Below, piece by piece: positions 47,222-58,540 of a DNA stretch of 64,000 nucleotides. A program made the translations under genes and the position numbers. Position 1 is the first letter of the stretch; each line of letters opens with the position of its first letter. This DNA comes from Prorocentrum cordatum. Taxonomy: Eukaryota; Sar; Dinophyceae; Prorocentrales; Prorocentraceae. Below the pieces are notes generated by a model that saw only the letters and a program-made list of their open reading frames with translations, had not been told where the DNA came from and searched no databases. The stretch covers positions 203,218 through 267,217 of the forward strand of contig CAUYUJ010015014.1 of the NCBI GenBank assembly GCA_963575745.1, given 5' to 3'.

Positions 47222-50029
47222 ATGTCGCTCAGCAGTGACGGCGCAGGCCGTGACGGTCGCAGCGAGGACACGGGCACGGCTCTCAAGATCGAGCAGATTC
47301 ACCTGGACAAATTTTCCGAGGCCATCGGGAAAGACCATGAATACCGACCTCGTCCGCTCTGGAAGGCGCGGGGGCTCTTGCACCTGGCGTGCACCAAGGG
47401 TACTCAGCGAAGGCCCTACATCATCCAGGGGCGGGCGTACACCAACGTAGACTACGTTGCGGAGCTCTACGACTGCAAGGAAGTCCCTCGCAGTGAATGG
47501 CAGCACAACAAGCAACATCACCACTGCTCGATTGCCGAGCTGTCAGCGATTGCAAAGAACTCAGACACACTGTACGCCTGGATGCTACGCAACATACGAC
47601 CGGTGAAGCTCCTGATCCCACTGTACCCGAACTGGCAAAACATTTTTTACTTCCCGATGACGGATCTACTGCCAATGTCGGCCATCGAAGCAAGTTCGAT
47701 CCCACGACTGTTTGCCAGGCCGACGGGCAAGCGAATGAATGAGCCCGGCCCCGACAATGCCGCAGCCCCCTCCGCTGCCAAGGCACCCCGGACCGAGGGC
47801 GACGACGACAGCACGTTGCAGCAGGCGAGTCCGGACACCTGCCCGAAGGCCTGCCCAGCGGCCTCCCCGAAGGCGAAGCCGGGCCGCAAGAGTACGGTGG
47901 AGCAGGCGAAGGCTGTCGCCCCGTCGCCGCCAGAGCCTCACCGCTCCCCGAGCGGCGAGGACGTGAGAGCTGGCCTGCGGTACATCTACAATTGGGCAGA
48001 GGATGATTTGACTCGTTACAGCAAGTTGCACGGGCCCTCCTGCGTGGCAATGATCGTCAACGGGTTCAAGCAGTGCAAGTACAGCACCGCCTGTTCGGGC
48101 ATTGATTCTCCAGGCCATTGGGGTGTCCAACTTGTGCTCACGATGCGTGGCCCACGCAGGGTTCGGATATGGTTTGGCTGCCTTCCAGCCTTCCACAGAA
48201 GTGCGTCCCAATACTTGTTGAACCCTGCCACTCTTGGTTTCGACCTCCTTTGCCTTCCAAGTATGCCCTTCTATTCTCGACCTCTGAATGTACTCCCAAG
48301 AAATCTAATGCTCTCTCTACTCTGTCACCCCCTGTACACATATATACGCATATCTATATATAGATGTATATGTTCGGATTGGTTTGTCCATGTCTTAAGT
48401 TACATGTATAGAAGTAAATTACATTTATAGAGGTGTGTATCTACATGCATATCTAAATATACATATACTGGCCATATCAGCTTCAGAGATTGTGGCGGGT
48501 TGTTTCATTGTGATTGTGTTCTCTGGAGGCGTAGCGCTGAAGATGTTTGGCGCTCAATTGTCGGCTCTCGTTGGCTACGATCTGGATACGCCGCGTCATG
48601 TGCATGCTTTCGAGATCGACCCTGCTTGTCAAGCGGAGCTCAAGGTGCATCCATCAGGGCCGGACTGCATCTTCGATGATCTTGCCTGCGCTTGGAATCA
48701 CAAGCTCACGAATAAGTTCAAGCAGCTCGAGCTACAACACGTACCAGTACATGTGAAAGAGCTGCTGACCCTGGCCAAGAGCGGCAAGGGCATCGACCTA
48801 ACGCAGCTCAGGTGCATCAAACACCCCAACCAGAAATGCATCATGAACGGCAGCCATGTCCATTTCGCAGGCACACCCTGCATCGAGTACAGTCCGCAAC
48901 AGTGTCAGCGCCAGCGAGGCACAGGACCCACTGGCAAAGTGTTTGCTTCTTGGACGGCCCAACGGCTGGGGCTTGATAAAAGCCTCGCCCACCTCCAACG
49001 AAAAAGCAATCCGATCGACCTCGGCTCTATTTGGCGGGATGCTTTGCTGTTTTTCTCCAGGGGTTCTCGATTTGGACTGGCCCCAGATAACTCTGGCGAT
49101 CTGGTGCAATCGAGGGGGCCTGGGGACCGCAAAATCTAATGGCCCGTGCGTTAGACGACTGGACGGGTGGGTGTGTGGCAGATCTCAGGCGCCACCAGCA
49201 GGAGTGGGTGATCATACACGAGAACTCAGAGTTCTTTGATGAGCAACTGCTCCTCGACTCCCTCGGTGACATGTACGAGGTCGAGGGCGCGATCGTCAGT
49301 CCGACGATGCGCGGCCTGCCCCAGCGGCGGCAGCGCAGGTGGACAGTACTTCTGCACAAGGGGTACATCCTGGACACGTTCTCCAGCTTCAAGAACGTCC
49401 TCCGCGTTTACGAGCGGGAGACCCAGTTCTCCTGGCAAGTGTTGATGGTGGCCGGCGCAGAGGAGACGCTCAAGGAGTTGGAGTGGGCGGCGGGCGCGAA
49501 ACGGGCGAGCAGCCGCTGGCCTAAGGGTACGGCAGTGGAGCTCAAGCCAGGGGCCTTTGCAATGGCCTTATCCCAAGCCGAGTCGGACCGCCTCTCAGAA
49601 TACGAGAGGACGAATCAATCAGGTTGCGCCTTCATGCTCAATCAGAACCCTGGGGCCCACGCACACGTGTCCACGCCGAAGATCCTTAACACGTTGATCA
49701 AAAACACAGATATCCTGTGGTCTTCGGTTCACGGACGCTGGCTTGCACCGTCGGAGCTTCTGGCTGCGCAGGGGTTTCCAGTTCCTGAGGTGATCGCCAT
49801 GATCGATGATGGTATTTTCAAGCCTGGCAGCCTGGCCAACCACTTCTGCTCGTTTTCGCGCCCGCTCCTCCAGGGCGAGCGCTGCCATGCACAGATGAAG
49901 GCGCAGGCAGGCAATACTATGGCTGTGCCCATTTGTGGCCTGCTTTGGCTTTACATATTTGGATACGTACGCCCTCTCTTCCAAGATATGCCGCGCCCTT
50001 GGCCAGTGTTGCAAGATCCGGTTGGCTGA
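47222..50029 (+). CDS. C5-cytosine DNA methyltransferase-like protein with ASCH/PUA-like N-terminus
   Basis: Predicted to transfer a methyl group from SAM to cytosine C5 in DNA. Exons 47222-48113, 48529-48964 and 49189-50029 join in frame to 722 residues; both introns are GC-AG with AG|G at the 3' side. Motif I TACSGIDSPG lies at the exon 1/2 junction (about 288-298). Next come motif II FEIDPACQAEL, motif III-like CIFDDLA, motif IV AGTPCIEYS (catalytic Cys about 415; the usual PPCQ is TPCI here), motif VI HENSEF (Glu about 454), motif VIII LPQRRQRR (about 486-493), motif IX RWLAPSELLAAQGFPV and motif X GNTMAVP (about 685-691). Residues 45-130 (RGLLHLACTKG...RAYTNVDYVAELYDC) resemble an ASCH/PUA-type nucleic-acid-binding fold, by eye only. 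A Pro/Ala/Lys linker occupies about 165-245. The start was chosen as the first ATG before the charged N-terminus. No frameshift seen, so it is probably functional. Confidence 0.8.
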
Positions 50030-50812
50030 TTGGCTGACTGGACATTATGCTGTGAGTGTGCGTGTCCATCCAGGGTTCCAGAGTTCTGAAGTGGTGCAGT
50101 GGTGCAGCCAACTTGCCGCGTTGACTGTTGCATTCGTTCATCACGGTCTCAGGTGCACGCGCGCATTAATATATGGCGGCAAGGCTCCAATGCTCCAATG
50201 CTAATCGACCTCCTTCTCTCCATACCTTCCTTCTCGCTCGAATTGCCTCCCTACTTATCCGTGCCCCCTCCATCGCTCCGCCAGGCCCTCTCCCTGCACG
50301 TATTAGCTCGGGGCCTCAGGAGCCCAACGTTCAAGATGCTTGCGCATTTTGATTGGCCCGCGAGAGCTGAGAGCTGAGGCTCTGCAGCGCTGCGGCTCCA
50401 GGTCCGACGGCCGACACTGCCACGTCATGTCATGGCGCATGATGTCAAACATCTGATGCCCGGATCAGTCTGAGTGCTCCGATGATTCCTGCCAGGATCA
50501 TGTGAAGGTAATCTGAGACGCCATGGCATGGCAGTGCGGCATGTTGCTTTTAACACGAAGCCTCGATTTGTAAAGCTCTGGAGTGCGAATTCAGAGTGCG
50601 TCGAGGCTGCCAGCGGGCAGGCAGGGGCTTGCTCGTAGACGGAGTTAACTTTGATGGGAAGCTCTGCCGGGGCGTGCGCAGTCCGGGCTTGGGGCCGAGA
50701 AAATGACATGATAACGCACGGGTGTTTGATGTCCCCTAAACACTCTAAACATTTAGCAAGTCCTCGCATCCCTGTAAAACGTCCCCCCCCACTAGGACGT
50801 GCCTGGGCCTAG
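50030..50812. other. 3' flank of the methyltransferase
   Basis: No repeats or exons supported. CAGGAGCCCAACGTTC occurs at about 50308, about 280 bp after the stop codon; a near copy lies about 270 bp after the gene Z stop. Confidence 0.35.
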
Positions 50813-50886
50813 GGCCTAGGAGTCTGATATTTATGTGTTGGCCCAACACATAGAAATCAGACTCCTGGGCCCAACGCAGTGTTGGG
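50813..50886. repeat. Long near-perfect hairpin upstream of gene Z
   Basis: Arms of about 29 bp with almost no loop: AGGAGTCTGATATTTATGTG pairs with CACATAGAAATCAGACTCCT, flanked by GGGCCT and GGGCCC. A smaller hairpin, CCCAACGCAGTGTTGGG, follows at 50870-50886. No ORF; either a solo fold-back element or a structured element about 320-390 bp before the gene Z start codon. Confidence 0.8.
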
Positions 50887-51106
50887 TCTTCGCCGGCGCG
50901 GGGAGACATGTCTGGCGATTGCGGTGGCAATCGGTGGAATCCAGAATCGTTTCTTACAGCAGTGCGTTGCTGAGCGCACTAGTCCTTGAGATTGCACACT
51001 GGGGCGTATCGTTGGCAGGCTAAGGCCCTTGAGGCCTTGTCCCCACCTCCCTGAACCCCTTCTCTCCCCTACTCGCCATCTCCCACCTTCCCCAGGCACG
51101 CTCCCT

Positions 51107-51127
51107 CCATAGCCGTTCTGGCCCAAA
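51107..51127 (+). other. Probable relict spliced leader, gene Z
   Basis: CCATAGCCGTTCTGGCCCAAA matches the dinoflagellate spliced leader at 16 of 21 positions when aligned without gaps, with most differences being transitions. It lies 78 bp before the ATG at 51205, on the same strand. In dinoflagellates such genomic relics mark genes that passed through a trans-spliced mRNA and were reinserted. Confidence 0.5.
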
Positions 51128-51204
51128 CCTTTGAGGCTTTGCAGGTTGGCAGTCTTCCCCGTCCTGCACCGAGAGTTTCTTGCCAGCGCGAACACTATTG
51201 CACG

Positions 51205-54200
51205 ATGTCGTCGATGCTGCTCGATCGCGAGCCCGGGCAGCACGAGGATCTTCTTTTGGACGATGAGGATAAGGCGGCCGAGTACGAGACTCCAGTTACT
51301 AAGAAGCCGAGGCGCCTTTCTCCTCAGGTTTCCGTGGGCAGTGACAACGAGGGGGAGCAGCGCCTCTATGATCAGTACTACAAGCCGAAGCCCCACATCG
51401 ACAAGAGATTTCCAGGATTGGTTGGCTTGCGTCTACTCAACAAAATCAACGGCAAGTACCGTCTCAGGGCTGGCAAAACTTTTCCCTTTTACGATAGCAA
51501 AGGCAACAAGATGTTCGAGGTGCATCCTGAAAATAACAGGCATCAAGATTCAGTTGTGGATGACTACGTGTTGAAGATACTTAAATACGGCAATGTGGGT
51601 GCTGTGCGTGGGCGCCCATGGGCGATCGTGAGCGAGGGAGATCGCCCTCCGTACTTTCTCGTTTCATATGGCACCCTATGCCGCGCGGTGTACGCTGCTG
51701 CGGAGAAGGCGGAGAAGGGCGGGCTTTCCCTCGAGGAGAAGGCCAACGTGAAAGCTACCTTGAAGGCCGGCCTGGAGGGCGTCGACCTATTCGAGGCGGC
51801 CACGCCCGCTGACGTTGTTTCTTGGATGATCACCTTTCATAGCGACTGGCATTCCGGAAGCTCCTTCACGATCATCGAGCAGTACAAACTAACGAAGAAG
51901 GCCGCTGCTCAGTGGAAGGCCGAGGCAGACTTGGAAGGGAAGAGCGTCAGCGACCAGACGGCGCGCCAGGAGTTCTTGGACAGGAAGTTCCCTGAGAAGT
52001 TTAAGACGAAGGATGTGTGCAATGAGGCGGTGGCGACGCTGAACATCTTCAAGCGCGCTGGCATGGAGGAGACGATATTTGGTTTAATTGGCACGTTTAC
52101 GAACTTCACCGAGCCCTTGTTGAAACATCAAGATGCGATTCATTGTATTCATTCACTCAATGTGGTCATGGAGAATACGTTCAAGAACTACTTGACGGAC
52201 GAGTGGTACCGCATTGTTTGCGGTGAACTGACCAAGTTCGCCTTGCCGATGGTCCAGGACAAGAAGTTGGCCCCAGGATCCAGCAGCGCGTCGTTTTTGC
52301 AGAACCTCGTGTCGTTGAGGACAGTTCCTTGGGCGTTGACCTCTCGAGATGACATCGAGGCTCTGGGCAGAGGAAATCACACCAACCCCGGAATATGTTC
52401 CCTCTCGTTTGGCCTCGCGGGCCGCGCATGGGCGGCTGGGCTAAGGGTAGGAAGCAAAAGGATAATTCCTTCTGCTCTACACTTGGCTCCTGCTCCTCAC
52501 CCTCCCCCGTTGCTGTTGCTGATGCTGAGCCTCAGCTGCGGCTGCTGCTGCTGCTCTGCTGCTGCTCCTCCTCCTTCTCCTTCTCCTCCTCCTCCTCCTC
52601 CTCCTCCTCCTGCCCCCCTTCTCCTCATTCTCCTCCTCCGTTTCCTCCCCTTCTCCTCCTCCTCCTTCTCCTCCTCCTCCTCTTCCTCCTCCTCCTCCTC
52701 CTCCTCGCACCTCGCTCCCTCCTCCTACTCCCCTACGTTGCTGGGGATCCCTCTCACTTTTCCCTCCTCTTGTGCGCCCCGCTCTCCCTGGGCTAAGCTC
52801 AGCCTTCTGAAGTTCATCATGAAGGAGTCGAGGGCCCTGAAGAGGTTGCAGGAGGAGCTGGATAAACAACCGTCGCCCAAGAAGAAGTCGACTAACTGGG
52901 CAACCCAGGGGAGAAATGGCGGGGCCCTTGGGGCCCCAAAGACTTTGGGGAAACTCGAGTGTGGCCCTGACAAACCCTCAGAGCCTCAGAGCTTGTCCTG
53001 TCTTCTGGCCTTCCCAAATCCCCCAGTGGGCCCCTGAGAGGAAGAGAGGGAGGGGGGAGGGGGGGGGAGGAGGAGGATGGAGGATGGTAAGAGGAGGTAA
53101 AGGAGGATTAGAAGAGATGAGGAGGACAGGTGACCCCCTTGAAGGTGCTCCTGTGGTCGGAGGGCTAAGAAGCCGCAGTTAGGAGGGAGGAGTGGGCGGG
53201 GGGAGGAGAGAGACTTCCCTCCTCAGGTGACAGATGAGCTTGAGGTCCCGATGTTCCAAGTAACCTCCTGCGTCTCGCAGAAGGCCACCGAGGGCGCGGG
53301 CAAGGGCAAGGGCAGGGGCAACAAGAAGGCCACTCCTACGTCCCGCCCCACGGTCTGGCTCGACGACGCGGTCAGGTGCATCGATATCATATTCTCGCAG
53401 TGGCACGCTGTCAACAGCAAGGACAGTGACAAGAGGCTCTCTGTGTCCGAGGCCCAGACCAAGGGCGTGCTTATTTCGATGGCGATCCAGTTTTGTTTGC
53501 AGGGCACCCTGACTCTGGGCAAGAGTGTTATCACGAGCTGGTCCACCTTGCGCTTGAAGCTCCAGGAGCTTGCGAGGCACTCGCTGACGAGTGGTGCTGC
53601 CAGGCTTTCGGCCGAAGCCGGAGTGACGCTTATCTCGGAGCAGGCCGACGTGGAGGACCTCCTCTTGAAGTGCTTGGAGACGGTGTTGGAGAGCGAGACC
53701 GTGGATGCCAATCCGCTGAAGGACGTCCCGGAGGAGGTGCTCACGAAACTCGCTGGATTCATGGGGGCGAACAACCCCTCGCTCCCCGTCAAGATGCTCC
53801 CATGCTTCGCCGTCGTCAGGTCCAACGCGCGGCCTGCCGTATCGGGCTCGAAGGGCACGCCAGCGACGGCAAACTTGGAGTCGCTGATGGTCGCCATCTA
53901 CGACGGCTTCAAGAATCATGTGGATCAGGCCTGGCCGATTTTCTGCGCGTCGGTCAAGGCTGCCGCGGCTGCTGCTGCGGGGGGCCGCCTGCCCCAGTGG
54001 ATCATCGACAAGAAGATCTTCGAGCTTGCTCAGGCGAAATTCTACGTGAAGTTGCCGGTCTCACGGGAACTCTGAATATCGATGGGAATGTTGTTATGTT
54101 CAGTTTCGTTTGCTTGTAATGGGAAGGAGGGAGGAGGGAGGATGATGGAGTGCCAGGAGGATGAGGAGGAGCAGGAAGGAGGAGGCGGAGGAGGATCAGG

Positions 54201-55752
54201 AGGATGAGGGACCACGCGACCAGGTGTTTTGATTCTTGTCTTTGCGGCCTGGAGGAGCATCAGGGGGAAGAGGAGGATAGGGGGGGATCCGGAGGACAAG
54301 GGGGTGGGAGGACGGGGAGGATTGCACGACAGGTCAGCATTGCCTTCGCTCTGGTTGAGGAGATGATCAGCGAGCTTCCGTCCCTGCGGGAGGCCGCGGC
54401 GAAGGTCAAGCCCTTCCTCGCCGTCACCATCCGCGCCGAGGGCAGCGAGTGCCAGGACCTGCTCTTCGAACTGACCAAGGACACCGCGCCCTGCCTCGAG
54501 GGCTCGGAGAACCAGTGGCCGATCTTCTGGGCCAAGGTGATCGAGGACCTCGACGCATTCAACACCGCCGCGACCAGGGGCGACAAGCAGGTGCAGCCGA
54601 AGGAAGTGAATGAGCTTCTCAAGCGTCTGAAGGTCACACTCGAGTGCGCTCAGAAAGGTCAGGGGCAGGGTGGCGTCGGCGAGCAACAGATTGCTCTGAA
54701 GGAGGAGGGCGGTCAGCAGAACACGGTGTACATGACCCCGGGGAAGATCCCTACTGAGAAGTTGGACGGGTTGGTCTTTCCGTGGGTGAAGCTTTCGGAT
54801 GCATCATCCTATGTGGGCACAATGAAGGCGTCGGAGGCCCTGGAGAAGAAGCAGGCGTGAACCAAGGTAGACAATGACCCCATGGTGGCCGTCATGACAG
54901 AGATGGAGTCAATCGAGAAAGTCATTGACTTGGATGACGAGGTGATTGCAAAACAATTCAATATGCAGTGGGTGAACCGCCTTACCCGTTTCATTGAGTG
55001 GCAAGTCTTCGATCTGGCAGAGGACGAGATGCCCTACGAGAAGCTGGCCCAGTGTGTCACCATCAACGTCAGCTCAGCGAAGGTGGATAAAGGCAAGAAG
55101 CCTCAACTGGCCCTTGATACCGATAAACAATCAAAGGATAACTGCCGCTTCCCGTTCGTGGGCACGGTGACCACGACACGCGTGAACCCCTGCACGCAGA
55201 TCGGCCAGCTGAAGGTGGAGAAGAAGTCAGAGCATGTCGAGATCCAGATCCCACTGTACCTGAGCGGCTCCGGGTACAACGACCCCCTGAGCCACAAGAT
55301 GTGCGTCGCCTGGTCCATGCCCCCCCATCAGTCAAGCGAAGACTCTCGACGCGTCTTGCGAGTCGCTGAGTTGGCGCAAGCAGTTGCAACTTCCAGATGA
55401 CCTCAAGCTGGGTGCCACCGACGAGCCGCAAGACATCACCATCCTGATGAAGGTGGCCAAGATCAAGGAGGTCCGTCCTATCACGTGCCTTCGGGATGAT
55501 GTTCCAGGCACCCCCCTCTTCCGGACTGTGTGGCCCGACGAAGTCCTGCAGCAGCCAGCGAAGAGTCTGGGCAAGTCGTTGGCGAACCTCACCGATGAGC
55601 TCATGGGCTTCATAGGCGTGAGCGGCGCTTCCAAGAGCTACGGTGACAGCAAGAATGGCCAGCCCGAGAAGGAAACGCCCGAGAAGATCTCCGCCGCCGC
55701 TTCCGATGACGTCAACGACGACGTCAAGGCAGCCAGGCACTTGAACAAGTGA
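51205..55752 (+). CDS. Gene Z: unknown multi-exon protein, interrupted by a TGA and a C7 frameshift
   Basis: Not recognised. Exon 1 is 51205-52319 (MSSMLLDREPGQHEDLLLDD...), exon 2 starts 52803 (LLKFIMKESRALKRLQEELD), exon 3 is about 53227 (or 53282) to 54033, exon 4 is 54333-55752. Joins 52319/52803 (AG|GA donor) and 54033/54333 (AG|GC donor, AG|G acceptor) keep phase; the exon 2/3 join is unresolved. Exon 3 (DQAWPIFCASVK) and exon 4 (ENQWPIFWAKVI) share a WPIF motif in similar helical context, hinting at an internal duplication. Exon 4 has an in-frame TGA at 54858-54860, after which the same frame continues TKVDNDPMVAVMTEMESIEK. One extra C in C7 at 55320-55326 shifts the frame into ISQAKTLDASCESLSW. 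Pseudogene, assembly error or recoding are all possible. The 52.5-52.7 kb intron is (CTC)n-rich. Confidence 0.6.
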
Positions 55753-56360
55753 TTGGCGGCAGGAAGCAGTGTGAGGCCCACGATGATACGACGGGCAGTT
55801 TTGAGTGCAGGTGTGATTCTCTTGTCGATGCTCTACCCCTCTGGGCCCCTCCCCTCAACACCCCATCGCCTTTCTTTGATTGCATTTGCTTTTCACGAGT
55901 ACTGGGGCGATGCCATTTCGGCATCAATGCGCTGAGTGACCTGACGGCTGACTCAGCAGCGATTGCGCTTCAAGCCTCTACTCGCTCCAATCCTTGCCCA
56001 TCCAATTGAGATAAGACTCGGAAGCCCCAGGAGCCCAACATTCTTCTCCTCATCCTCTCTTCTGCTGCCTCGCAGTGCCGATCGGCCGTCGCACCGAGCC
56101 GAGGCTCGACCACCAGCTGCGGCGGGGTGGAGTGCGATGGGATCTGTATTAAAAAACGCGATCAGTGATAGGTCCGCCTGAGGACGGGCCATCCCGAAGG
56201 CCAAGGCTTGACCTGGTGGCTTCAAGCCCCACCTCAGCCTCAGCGCATTCAGTTTTGTGTTCTTGAACCCCAGCTTGAGAGCTGACGGGTTCTGCGGTGG
56301 CGCGGCACTGGGGCTGCGCGAGCGCACTCGGCCCGACGACCAGGCAAGATAAGGAGCAGC
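55753..56360. other. 3' flank of gene Z
   Basis: No exon supported. CCCCAGGAGCCCAACATTC lies at about 56018, about 270 bp after the stop. A weak spliced-leader-like string, TGCCATTTCGGCATCAA, occurs at 55912 but is not followed by a gene. Confidence 0.35.
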
Positions 56361-56394
56361 GACAACTGATGAACAAAAAGAGGGAGAGTAGGAG

Positions 56395-57011
56395 GTGGAG
56401 GAGGAGGAGGGAGAGGAGGAGGAAGGAGGAGAAGGAGGAGGACGAGGAGGAGGAGGAGGAGGGAAAAAGTAAGAAGGGGAAGGGAAGAAAGAATATGAGC
56501 AAGAGCCGGAGGGCGCCAGGAGCTGCCGGGAGAGCGGCTGGGCTGTCCCTGCTAGTCCTTACTCCCTGCTGTCCCTGCTGCGGCTGCCGTCATGCTGGTC
56601 CCTACCCCCATCACCGTTCATCTATATCATCTGCCGCCTGCTGCGGCGCGCTTTATTACTTTACTGATGTTGTTTGTTGCTCCTCGTCCTCCTGCTGTCA
56701 TCAGATGCCTTCGGCAACGCTTTAGAACGTATGACTTTGCAATCTCCTTCTCCACCTCCTCCTTCTCCTCCAGCTCCTCCAGCTTCCGCCTCCTCCTCCG
56801 ACTCCTCCGCCTCAGCCTCCTCCTTTTCCTCCTCCTCGTCCTCCTCCTCCCATTCCTCTCGTAGCCTCTCCCCCTCCTCCTCCTCCTCCTCCTCCTCCTC
56901 CTCCTCGTCCTCCTCGTCCTCCTCGTCCTCCTCGTCCTCCTCGTCCTCCTCCTCCTCGTCCTCCTCCTCCTCATCCTTCTCCTCCTCATCCTTCTCCTCC
57001 TCCTCCTCCTC

Positions 57012-57042
<31 letters not shown>

Positions 57043-57050
57043 GCAGACCG
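56395..57050. repeat. GGA/CTC microsatellite cluster
   Basis: (GGA)n at 56395-56465 and (CTC)n with (GTCCTC)n at about 56750-57040. Ser- and Arg-rich frames on the two strands are artefacts. Confidence 0.85.
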
Positions 57051-58369
57051 GAGTAGGAGGAGGGTGAGGAGGAATGAGCAAGAGGGGGATCAGGGGGCAC
57101 GACGCTGGCTGGCACTCAGACCCCGACTAGCCGACTGCACGTTATACCATGTTCACGCAGTCGAAGGTGAGTGTGTGACTTCATCTCGTTTGACTTTTCG
57201 GGGGACCGTTGCTAGGAGTCCCCAAGGGGACCCTGTGCCACCTACTCCCCCCCCCGCTGGATAGTGGCCCCGGGGCCTGAAGCGCCGCTCGTTGGCCGCG
57301 CCGTCGCTTCGCGGGCTCGTCCGCCCGTCCAGTGCGGAACGAGATTAGCGAGTGCCTGCAATTCTTCACCTACGCAATCGTGTGCAGTTCTTGTCGCTTG
57401 AGAAAACCGTCTCGAGCGAAGCGTGGAAAGTGTACGAGTGCGCCTGTCGCTTTTCGAATCAGAAATTTAAAAAGACAGGGTGGTGGATCCAGCCGTGACG
57501 ACGAAGGCACCGCAGGCGTCGGAACAACAGCGGTCGTCGTCGTCCTCCTCCTCCTCCTCCTTCTCCTCATCCATCCTCCTTCCTCATCCTCCTCATATTA
57601 GTTATATGCACGTGTGCATTCTTCAACCCTGGCACATGTTTCGTGAATCACAAAGCATCGCCACGCTGCCGTGCACTGCGACGCGGTGAACGCGAGGTGC
57701 ATCCTCATACGCGCCGTGCGCTATCGTGAAACGTGCACTTCCCATCCCTTGCAAATCAAAAACAACGATCAATATCTGTAGTCGGTCCTTTTTGACAGCG
57801 GGCCAACAGGCGCGCGTACGTGTCTGCGTGAGTGCGCGTGCGTGCACGTCATGGGTGGCCACGCGCGTTCGCGCGTGGATTGCAAGGGCCGCCAGGGCAG
57901 GAAGGTGGGGGGGGGGGGGGGCCGTAAACAGATCGAGCGAGTTAATGGGCCCCGTCCTGCCCCGTCCAGTAGCTTCAGAACAGCCGACGGGTCCCGTCGA
58001 GAATCGTCGAATCGGCCCGCTACCAAGCCCCTGGATCTAGTGCGTCCGAGAGCACCTTGGGCCGCCCCCTGGGGCCCCCAGAAACCATGTATGGAAATCC
58101 AAACCGTCGGTTGCCAAGTCGCATCCGCAACATAGGAATGGATTTGGATCTACTCAGGCATGAGGATGGTCAGTGGAGAGGAGAACCTGATCGAGGCTCG
58201 AGGGCCGATCTGTTTGAACGTTGTTGGCGCGTCGGAAGGCTTCTGGGGGACCTCCAGGGATCGGTGCGGGGGGGGACCTCGGGAGGCCCCTAGACGCCCC
58301 TCTCGAGGCCAAACGGGGGCCTCGAGAGGGAAGTGAGAGATGACGATGTGTCGAGGGGTGGGAGGAGGC
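57051..58369. other. Spacer, no supported gene
   Basis: Contains a (CGT)/(CTC) run at 57535-57600, a G-run at 57907-57920 and a block of GGGGCCTC-type degenerate repeats at 58220-58335. No exon supported. Confidence 0.4.
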
Positions 58370-58540
58370 TCAGGGGAGGACAAGGTAACCTCCGCTACCC
58401 TTCCCTCGTGTTCACCTCCCTGGGCCTCCTGAGAGGCCCTCGGCCCTGTGGCTGGATTCGCTTCGAAATCCTGGTCAGAACGCACCGCGAGAGGTTCAGG
58501 GAGCAGCGGTATCGGCGTTGTTTGGTTTCCCCAGAGGTGG
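58370..58540. mobile_element. MITE-like family B, copy 3
   Basis: GGTAACCTCCGCTACCC on the left and GCAGCGGTATCGGC on the right form the inverted ends; the core GGCTGGATTCGCTTCGAAAT and GAACGCACC matches copies 1 and 2; TTGGTTTCCCC follows. Confidence 0.7.

Noticed and set aside
48435-49139. Methyltransferase frame read through to 49138 as a separate protein
   Set aside because: Motif content and phase show that 48965-49188 is a GC-AG intron; the read-through tail after KVFASWTAQR has no methyltransferase similarity.
55909-55930. Third spliced-leader relic (GATGCCATTTCGGCATCAA)
   Set aside because: Needs an inserted base and a core mismatch to match the leader, is partly palindromic by itself, and no gene follows.
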